Origin: Bacteriovoracaceae bacterium
GTDB lineage: Bacteria; Bdellovibrionota; UBA1018
Length of the DNA: 19,091 nucleotides
Assembly (NCBI GenBank): GCA_947500275.1
Contig: CANMSW010000013.1
Coordinates: 1 to 19,091 of the forward strand
Direction: 5' to 3'
Shown here: positions 13,901 through 19,091 of the stretch, in pieces
Layout: every line of letters starts with the position of its first letter
Numbering within the stretch: the first letter of the stretch is position 1
Notes under the pieces: model-generated
Databases searched by the model: none
What the model was told of the DNA's origin: nothing
What the model saw: only the letters and a program-made list of their open reading frames with translations
Translations under genes and position numbers: made by a program

Positions 13901-14767
13901 ATGATGAGCCTCTCATCTTCTCAGCTCGACGCCTTCTACGAAATCGCCAAGACTTCCAGCTTTTCAAAAGCAGCGAAGAACCTTGCGGTTACGCAGTCCG
14001 CTTTGTCGCAAAGGGTGAAGAACCTGGAAGGTGAGCTGGGCACGTCCCTTCTGATTCGAGAGCCCTCCGGCATTCGACTGACTTCAGCGGGGGAAGAGCT
14101 GGTGCAGTACTGCAAACACAGGCAAGCACTGGAAAGCGAGTGCCTTGGGCGGATCAAAAAGCCAGGGTCCGCATCGCTCGTCGGCGTCATTCGGGTAGGT
14201 GGCTACTCCACTGTGACGAGGTCGCTGATTCTTCCTGCTTTGCGCCCCCTCCTCGCGGAGAACCCAGAGGTTCGGATCGAGGTCGTCACCAGAGAAATGA
14301 GGGAGCTTCCCAAACTATTGCGAAGCGGTGAAACGGATTTCGTCTTTTTGGATCACGCTTTGGAAAAGGAGGGCGTTGAAGCTCATCTGCTCGGCTATGA
14401 AGAAAATGTCTTGATCGAATCCAAGACCGCGGATGTAAGAACCGACGTATTCCTGGATCATGATTTGGAGGACGACACGACGTTGCGGTTTTTTGAGGCT
14501 CAAGGCAGAAAACAGAAGAAACTGAATCGGGCTTTTCTGGACGAAATTTACTGTATATTGGACGCGGTGGAACTTGGGATGGGGAGAGCGGTCGTTCCTC
14601 AACACCTGCTTCGAACTGGGAAGCGCGTCCAAGCTGTTCCCGGATTCAAATCGCTGCGGCTTCCGATCTATCTGAACTACTATCGGCAGTCTTTTTACAC
14701 TCGGCTCCAGGAAGTCGTGATTGATTGTTTGAGCCGAGAAACTCGGTCTCGACTTGCGGGGAAGTGA
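13901..14767 (+). CDS. LysR-type transcriptional regulator
   Basis: DNA-binding regulator of 288 residues. The winged HTH occupies residues 8-67 (Q-L-D-A-F-Y-E-I-A-K, F-S-K-A-A-K-N-L-A-V-T-Q-S-A-L-S-Q-R-V-K-N-L-E, then L-L-I-R and L-T-S-A-G). The effector-binding periplasmic-protein-like domain runs from about 95 to the end. The HTH resembles the ArgP branch, but the ligand cannot be told. The open frame extends upstream to 13706; that part overlaps the divergent gene and is not LysR-like, so the start is ATG at 13901 (or 13904). No ribosome site is visible. The stop and the next start share one base (TGATG), coupling it to the DUF4431 gene; with the divergent secreted gene this is a typical LysR layout for local regulation. 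Confidence 0.9.
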   Translation: MMSLSSSQLDAFYEIAKTSSFSKAAKNLAVTQSALSQRVKNLEGELGTSLLIREPSGIRLTSAGEELVQYCKHRQALESECLGRIKKPGSASLVGVIRVGGYSTVTRSLILPALRPLLAENPEVRIEVVTREMRELPKLLRSGETDFVFLDHALEKEGVEAHLLGYEENVLIESKTADVRTDVFLDHDLEDDTTLRFFEAQGRKQKKLNRAFLDEIYCILDAVELGMGRAVVPQHLLRTGKRVQAVPGFKSLRLPIYLNYYRQSFYTRLQEVVIDCLSRETRSRLAGK

Positions 14768-15201
14768 TGAATCAGAATATGCATAATAAAACGAAGCTCG
14801 CTCTTCTTGCCATCCTGATGACTCTTGGTTTCGGGGCAACTGCCCATTCAATGGAGGTTTTGAAGTACGAGCCATTTGTCGTCACGCTGCGAGGGACGTT
14901 GTCGCTTCAGGACTTCGCGGGTCCCCCAAACTACGAAGACGTCAAACAGGGGGACCGATTGGAGCGAGCCTGGGTCTTGGTTTTGAGCAGCCCTATCAGA
15001 GTCGTCGCCTCCCCTGATGACGAGCTTTTTTACACGCAGGAAAACGTGAAAGAGATTCAGCTTGTTTGTTTCACGGGATGCGGCGAACAGTTTTCATTTT
15101 CTTCCGGAGAAACCGTCACGCTTTCCGGCACATTATTCTCAGCGCATTCGGGGCATCACCACAAAGGTGTGCTCATGACCGTCAACAAACGAAAGAAATA
15201 A
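14767..15201 (+). CDS. Periplasmic DUF4431 protein
   Basis: Protein of 144 residues. A signal peptide (1-28, cleavage after A-H-S) sends it to the periplasm. The mature part matches my recollection of the DUF4431 pattern: Y-E-P-x-V-V-T-L-x-G-T-L, then F-A-G-P-P-N-Y-E-D-V-K-x-G-D, then N-V-K-E-I-Q-L-V, and a C-terminal L-S-G-T-L-F-S-A-H-S-G-H-H-H-K-G-V-L-M (residues 119-137). The His cluster may bind metal. The start overlaps the LysR stop by one base. The next gene begins 4 nt after its stop. No activity is known to me for DUF4431; pairing with a wall-type module suggests an immunity role, which is speculative. Confidence 0.75.
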   Translation: MNQNMHNKTKLALLAILMTLGFGATAHSMEVLKYEPFVVTLRGTLSLQDFAGPPNYEDVKQGDRLERAWVLVLSSPIRVVASPDDELFYTQENVKEIQLVCFTGCGEQFSFSSGETVTLSGTLFSAHSGHHHKGVLMTVNKRKK

Positions 15202-15205
15202 CTGA

Positions 15206-15865
15206 ATGTTTGTTCGAGCCGTGAAAGACAAGGGGCTTAGGGTCATCTACCATCGCAATGACGGCGCAAAGCTTATCCGGACAGGCGGCACGCCGGCTTG
15301 GCGTAATACCAATCCCGGCAATATCCGGTCTTCCAAGTTTGCCAAAGAAAATGGCTCGATCGGCGACGCTAATGGCTTCGCTGTTTTTCCAGATTATGAA
15401 GCAGGGCGCCGAGCGCTCGCCCGACTGCTTCGTGGCGGGAAATACCAAAACCTCAGTATCTTCGACGCAGTCGCAACTTATGCTCCTCCCGAGGATAAAA
15501 ACGACGTGGAAAACTACCGCAAGCTTCTCAGGCAATTCACCAAACTTGACCTGAATCGGAAGTTCAAGTCTCTCGCGGCAAAAGAGTTCCAGATCGTGCT
15601 CGACGCGATTCAACGGATCGAAGGATGGAAGCCGGGAACAGAAGAATTGATCCCATCCTCACAGATAACGGCAGTTCGAAGAAACAAGAAGGGCGTTGTC
15701 GTTGCCTGCCAGATTGAAGGAAAAGACTGGTTTTCAAAGCCACAGCTTATTGCGCTCATCGAAGCCGAAGGCGGTATAGACGCCGTTGTCGTTCGTCCCT
15801 CGGGGCGGAAACCTTTCATTCGCATGCGACCGGACTCCATCCGTTTGAATAATCTGAATGCGTGA
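15206..15865 (+). CDS. NTNPGNI-module protein fused to DUF3892
   Basis: Protein of 219 residues without a signal peptide. Residues about 28-140 hold A-W-R-N-T-N-P-G-N-I-R (31-41), G-F-A-V-F-P-D-Y-E-A-G-R-R-A-L (57-71) and Y-A-P-P-E-D-K-N-D-x-x-N-Y (92-104). This set is known from phage virion-associated and lysozyme-like peptidoglycan proteins. Residues about 153-217 (I-T-A-V-R-R-N-K-K-G, then R-P-S-G-R-K-P-F-I-R-M-R-P-D, N-N-L) match DUF3892, which has no known function. It starts 4 nt after the DUF4431 gene, making a LysR/DUF4431/this-gene operon. The ribosome site is weak. Without an export signal it would need lysis, a secretion system or fusion partners to reach the wall. Confidence 0.75.
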   Translation: MFVRAVKDKGLRVIYHRNDGAKLIRTGGTPAWRNTNPGNIRSSKFAKENGSIGDANGFAVFPDYEAGRRALARLLRGGKYQNLSIFDAVATYAPPEDKNDVENYRKLLRQFTKLDLNRKFKSLAAKEFQIVLDAIQRIEGWKPGTEELIPSSQITAVRRNKKGVVVACQIEGKDWFSKPQLIALIEAEGGIDAVVVRPSGRKPFIRMRPDSIRLNNLNA

Positions 15866-15941
15866 TCAGCAGATCCGACGATCAGACCGCCACCAAAGTC
15901 TCGAAATGATTGACGTTATAATCGGGGTTTTGCTGGAAGAA

Positions 15942-15980
15942 GGTTCGATATTCGGCGGCTCGGCTCCACCATCTTTTAAA
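15942..15980 (+). repeat. tRNA-3'-end-like sequence (possible att relic)
   Basis: GGTTCGA (15942-15948) and, 16 nt later, TCCACCA (15965-15971) followed by TTTTAA (15974-15979). The intact tRNA-Ala has the same three elements (GGTTCGA, TCCACCA, then TTTTAA), with 11 nt between the first two. The extra 5 nt and lack of a matching T-stem rule out a working tRNA. It lies immediately before a terminator, as a real tRNA 3' end would, and could mark the right edge of an inserted block. Chance similarity is possible. Confidence 0.35.
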
Positions 15981-15981
15981 T

Positions 15982-16010
15982 GCCTACCCTTAGGGGTGGG
16001 CTTTTTTTTT
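15982..16010 (+). terminator. Intrinsic terminator
   Basis: An 8-bp GC-rich stem, GCCTACCC pairing with GGGTGGGC (one T-G wobble), closes a TTAG loop and is followed directly by nine T (16002-16010). It lies 117 nt after the DUF3892 gene and would end the LysR operon transcript. Confidence 0.9.
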
Positions 16011-16095
16011 ATCTTGGCTCTGATTCGAGCTTTCGATTTCGACGATTTGAGAACACTTCTTCACGAATTCGGGATTGCACCCTAGAATTCTCACT

Positions 16096-17514
16096 ATGCT
16101 CAAGTCTCTCAGAAGGCAGTTCCAGATAGCGGGATTATTCCTCGGGTTCTTTGCCTGTTCTCTAGGGCTTCAGTCCGAGTCGTGGGCCTATCCTCATGCC
16201 TTCAGTACGTCGATTCCTGCGGAGGTCCTTTCTGAGACTTCGCCCTTCGCCTTTGCACCTAACGGCTTTACTGCCGAGGATTTTTCTTTGGTCTGGGAAG
16301 GGCCGGCACTCGAGGGCGTCACATTCAAAATCGGGAAAGAAAGTTTTGAATGGGTGAGGACTGGCGAAGTCTTTCTCCTTCCGAGGGGCCGGCTCTTCCT
16401 GGAAGCTACAAGTCTTCCGGAGAAGAAACTCGAGGCCGGACATCTTCGGAACCTCGGATTTACCCAGGTCCTGATCCGGCAGGCCTTAACCGACGATCAT
16501 TTACGAGGCGAGCTCCCTATTGCACTGATGGGTCCAGAGACCGAGTCCAAAATCGATGTGATCCTTCGACGAGGAGGTCAAGAGGAGCATGGGACCCTCG
16601 CGGTTCGGTTTACACCCCGTCAGTCCTTCGTTCACGACTCCGACCTTTCTGACTTCGTGTTAACCGATGCCCAATGTTCGCAGAGCGCAGTGAAGGCACA
16701 TCCTGATACTCGTCTTGGCCCTCACCAGTGGGCTTATGTGGGGTGCCGTTATGTCATGGCTTGGGGAGAGGCATACTCCGTCGCAGGGCTAGATACCTTC
16801 GTTTACTGGGAAGGGGCGAAAGGCAAGGTAAGTGCAAATGGAATTGAGTTGAAGCCTTCTCCCGCCGGTATCTATTCCCTTCGACTTCGAGATCAGCCGG
16901 GCGATGTGACCCTTGTCGACGAAGCTGGTAATCGACTGAAGCTTCAGTATTTTGTTCCAAGTCGACAACGCTATGGTTCTCTTGGTTTTGGTTTGGGTCC
17001 CTACTCCTATCGTTACAACGATAGCAGTCAAAGTACTCAGACGGTCGTTCCGTTGTTGACTCTCTACGGGAGCTATTTCTTTTCTGAGATTTTTAGGATG
17101 GTGGCTTTTAATGCGACCTCGTTCACCACCAACTGGTTCAGTGATACGGGCGTTTACTTCCAAACGGATAACTTCAAGGTCCTCGATAAGCGCATCCAAA
17201 TGAAGCTTTTATTTGGTGCCCATGTTTTGGCTTTTCAAAAAAATAGCGGGCCTGAAGCGGTCTTTAGCGGACCTCAGGGGTTCGAACTCATTTTTAAGGA
17301 TTTCATCGGCAAAGGTAACAATTTGTCGGCAGGCGCATTCATCTACCCGCTGATCAGTGGCCGAAAATATTACAATACTTGGGTTCGCTGGGGGTCCGGA
17401 CAGTTGTTTGGTGAAATCAACTATATCGACTGGCAGGAGCCCTTTGGGAGCTCATCAGTCTCGAGCAGTAGCATTGGTATAACGGTAGGCGCCCCGTTGA
17501 TTCGGTTTCTTTAA
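16096..17514 (+). CDS. Probable outer-membrane beta-barrel protein
   Basis: Exported protein of 472 residues. Signal peptide at 1-31 (basic start, hydrophobic core, cleavage after E-S-W-A). The N-terminal half is a periplasmic-type domain with two Cys (C-S-Q-S and V-G-C-R-Y), and a small Ig-like stretch (G-K-V-S-A-N-G-I-E-L to G-N-R-L-K-L-Q-Y) follows. The last roughly 170 residues alternate polar and aromatic or hydrophobic residues (L-G-F-G-L-G-P-Y-S-Y-R-Y, repeated Y-x-F and W-F patterns) and end in I-R-F-L, as in outer-membrane barrels. ATG at 16096 was chosen over an upstream in-frame TTG at 16075 because it gives a proper signal peptide; no clear ribosome site. No family recognised. It converges with the OmpA-VWA gene at 6-nt spacing. 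Confidence 0.65.
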   Translation: MLKSLRRQFQIAGLFLGFFACSLGLQSESWAYPHAFSTSIPAEVLSETSPFAFAPNGFTAEDFSLVWEGPALEGVTFKIGKESFEWVRTGEVFLLPRGRLFLEATSLPEKKLEAGHLRNLGFTQVLIRQALTDDHLRGELPIALMGPETESKIDVILRRGGQEEHGTLAVRFTPRQSFVHDSDLSDFVLTDAQCSQSAVKAHPDTRLGPHQWAYVGCRYVMAWGEAYSVAGLDTFVYWEGAKGKVSANGIELKPSPAGIYSLRLRDQPGDVTLVDEAGNRLKLQYFVPSRQRYGSLGFGLGPYSYRYNDSSQSTQTVVPLLTLYGSYFFSEIFRMVAFNATSFTTNWFSDTGVYFQTDNFKVLDKRIQMKLLFGAHVLAFQKNSGPEAVFSGPQGFELIFKDFIGKGNNLSAGAFIYPLISGRKYYNTWVRWGSGQLFGEINYIDWQEPFGSSSVSSSSIGITVGAPLIRFL

Positions 17515-17520
17515 GAGAGA

Positions 17521-18351
17521 TTAAGGGAGCCAAACTTGAATTTTCCCGGCGCGCAGGGCCGAGCGAACTTTTGATATTTCCTCTGCTCGGGCCTCGGGCT
17601 GATTGAAATCGCTCAGGACTACTACCTGGGATTTGTTCAAGAACCGTTCTGCGACTGCTGAATAAATGTAAGTCGCCCCATAAGGGCGGTAATCGACCAA
17701 TCGAGCAGGACAGTGTTGCCCATCTCCGACGACGATGTGGAAGCAGGCACCCTCGGGGTAACGTACACCCGTGATTCCAGGCCACGCTTGCTCCATCGAC
17801 CCAGAGCCATCAAAAACATAGTTCCACACGCATCCGGGGTTTAATTTTCTGGACCTGATTTCAACAGTCCGATCGTTTGAATCATGTCCCGTCGAGGATT
17901 CGTCGGCTTCATTGGAAATGTAAAGGGTTGCTGTCCCACGAGCTCCATACGCTCCTCGGACTCGAGAAATTTCAGTGGAAACGCTACTTAGTCTTCCTTC
18001 ACCCAGAATGCTGTTGCCGGTGTCGCGAGACGTGACAACGCGGGTTCCAGTCCTTTGTGCTGCTGCATCGACATCCATTCGGCAAGCATCTGCATGCCCG
18101 ACCAGCTCGAGCTCTGAGGCCCATTGCAACTGTTTCATGCAGCTTTCAACTTCTCGGAGTGCCCTGGCGTCCATAGTCACCGAGCCCTCCGAAAAATGGA
18201 CTAGGCATCCAGGTTCACGGGGAGGCGTCGGGCCTTCCACTTTGCAGATCTGATAAGCGTGAGCTGAGGACCAAGTCGTCCCAATCAGCGCGAAAACGAG
18301 ACGAAGTGGGCTCACGAGATTGATTTTTCGGGTCAAGCAAAGGGGGCTCAT
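17521..18351 (-). CDS. Exported OmpA-like / VWA fusion protein
   Basis: Exported protein of 276 residues. After the signal peptide (cleavage after S-S-A-H-A, about residue 32) comes an OmpA-C-like region: V-H-F-S-E-G-S-V-T-M-D, a long helix, E-L-V-G-H-A-D-A-C, L-S-x-x-x-x-x-x-S-R-V-R-G-A and N-D-R-T-V-E-I-R, the usual order for a peptidoglycan-binding OmpA domain. A shortened von Willebrand A-like domain follows, with MIDAS motif F-D-G-S-G-S-M, a later G-A-T-Y (candidate Thr) and V-V-V-L-S-D-F (candidate Asp). The role may be wall-anchored adhesion or complex assembly. ATG at 18351 was chosen; an in-frame GTG at 18363 is the alternative. It is the gene after folD on the same strand. Confidence 0.7.
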   Translation of the reverse strand: MSPLCLTRKINLVSPLRLVFALIGTTWSSAHAYQICKVEGPTPPREPGCLVHFSEGSVTMDARALREVESCMKQLQWASELELVGHADACRMDVDAAAQRTGTRVVTSRDTGNSILGEGRLSSVSTEISRVRGAYGARGTATLYISNEADESSTGHDSNDRTVEIRSRKLNPGCVWNYVFDGSGSMEQAWPGITGVRYPEGACFHIVVGDGQHCPARLVDYRPYGATYIYSAVAERFLNKSQVVVLSDFNQPEARAEEISKVRSALRAGKIQVWLP

Positions 18352-18385
18352 TCTGATCTTCACGTGGCTCTCGTGGTAGGAGTGT

Positions 18386-19091
18386 CTATCGAGCGAACTT
18401 ACGTCCTTCGATTCTTCGTTCCGCTGCTTCGAGTGTATTCGACATCAAGCTGAGAATAGTCATCGGACCCACACCACCCGGGACCGGGGTAATAGCTTGG
18501 GGGGATGCTCTTGCGACAACCTCAAGGAAATCGACGTCTCCCGTGACCTTACCGTCCACTTTGCGGTGGATTCCAACATCGACTACAACGGCTCCATTCT
18601 TTAAATGCTCGGGGTGAATCAGGCCCTGACTCCCGGCTGCGACAATCAAAATATCGGCTTGCCGAGTCATCGATTGCAGATCCCGAGTTTTCGAGTGGCA
18701 GTGGATGACCGTGGCGTCTTCACGGAGCAAAAGCGCGGCCATTGGTTTTCCAACCAGTGCGCTCCTTCCGACGACACATGCAACCTTGCCTCTCAGCGAT
18801 ATTTGGTAATGACGAAGAAGTTTCATGATCCCGAGCGGGGTGCACGGGGTGAAACAGGGGAGTCCAAGGGAAAGAGCGCCGACGTGCAGGGGGTGGAACG
18901 CATCGACGTCCTTTTCAGGAGAAATCCACGTGATCACGTCTTCTTCGTGAAAACTCGGAGGAAGCGGCCTCTGGAGCAAAATTCCATCAATATCGTCGCG
19001 AGCATCAAGTTTGGCGATTCCAGCTTTCACTTCTTCGGCGGACGCCGTAGCTGAAAATCGAAAGGTCTCCGACTTGATCCCCAATTCCTCG
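18386..19091 (-). CDS. folD: FolD, 5' end beyond the window
   Basis: Bifunctional methylene-THF dehydrogenase / methenyl-THF cyclohydrolase of cytoplasmic one-carbon metabolism. Visible motifs: D-G-I-L-L-Q-R-P-L-P; P-E-K-D-V-D-A-F-H (usually P-x-K-D-V-D-G-F-H, so Ala replaces Gly here); F-x-P-C-T-P-L-G; the NADP loop G-R-S-A-L-V-G-K-P-M-A (usually S-x-[IL]-V-G); C-H-S-K-T-R-D; V-D-V-G; and P-V-P-G-G-V-G-P-M-T. About 235 residues are present. The first roughly 50-55, with the catalytic Lys, lie past 19091. The frame is open to the edge, so the gene is cut by the window rather than broken. The OmpA-VWA gene lies 34 nt downstream and is probably cotranscribed. Confidence 0.95.
   Translation of the reverse strand, partial: EELGIKSETFRFSATASAEEVKAGIAKLDARDDIDGILLQRPLPPSFHEEDVITWISPEKDVDAFHPLHVGALSLGLPCFTPCTPLGIMKLLRHYQISLRGKVACVVGRSALVGKPMAALLLREDATVIHCHSKTRDLQSMTRQADILIVAAGSQGLIHPEHLKNGAVVVDVGIHRKVDGKVTGDVDFLEVVARASPQAITPVPGGVGPMTILSLMSNTLEAAERRIEGRKFAR

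Noticed and set aside
15866..15985. A second tRNA or a tmRNA ending in CTCCACCA
   Set aside because: No D-arm, anticodon arm, T-stem pairing or tmRNA tag frame can be found; only the 3' end looks tRNA-like, so it is kept only as a possible relic.
15858..16085. Plus-strand frame of 75 residues after the DUF3892 gene
   Set aside because: It runs through a strong intrinsic terminator hairpin and T-run and has no ribosome site.
1..19091. CRISPR array, insertion sequence, transposase or integrase
   Set aside because: No regularly spaced short repeats, terminal inverted repeats or recombinase-like products were seen on either strand.

Overview
The window reads as a chromosomal segment of a Gram-negative, double-membraned bacterium. 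Its gene content includes an AsmA family protein, a lipoprotein, ZapA, several signal-peptide proteins, an OmpA-like domain and a probable outer-membrane barrel. The many secreted, cysteine-bearing proteins of no named family and the zapA / 5-formyl-THF cyclo-ligase / YmdB cluster would suit the Bdellovibrionota or a related deep proteobacterial lineage. That placement is an inference from gene content only.

Layout. Bases 1-4045 (+) hold an AsmA-like protein, a small coiled-coil lipoprotein and a Ppx/GppA phosphatase. Bases 4042-4715 (-) hold a two-gene operon encoding a coiled-coil protein and a 76-residue protein. Bases 4850-6876 (+) form a compact operon of zapA, the cyclo-ligase gene and a YmdB-type phosphodiesterase gene. 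Bases 6959-10636 (+) encode a 1225-residue exported protein with a low-complexity linker, an exact 57-bp-period duplication, a hydrophobic segment and a C-terminal region that resembles a divergent kinase fold. Bases 10650-12043 (-) hold a secreted Vps62-like protein and a small protein with a regular cysteine ladder.

A tRNA-Ala(UGC) at 12205-12280 opens what looks like a small accessory block, up to about 16010. It carries a HigB/HigA-type toxin-antitoxin pair behind a palindromic operator and a two-gene minus-strand unit. It also carries a LysR regulator translationally coupled to a periplasmic DUF4431 protein, followed 4 nt later by a protein joining an NTNPGNI-type phage or peptidoglycan-associated module to DUF3892. 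The block ends in a sequence resembling a tRNA 3' end and a strong intrinsic terminator. No integrase is present, but an inverted copy of the tRNA 3' end lies just downstream of the tRNA. From 16096 onward, core-like genes resume: a probable outer-membrane protein (+), and on the minus strand folD (cut by the window edge) followed by an exported OmpA-VWA fusion protein.

Folate one-carbon metabolism is represented by the cyclo-ligase and FolD. Envelope functions are represented by AsmA, the lipoprotein, the OmpA-VWA protein and the barrel. The points most worth following are the LysR/DUF4431/NTNPGNI-DUF3892 cassette, which may be a wall-targeting effector with its immunity protein, and the kinase-like C-terminus of the 1225-residue secreted protein, whose catalytic Asp position is Val.
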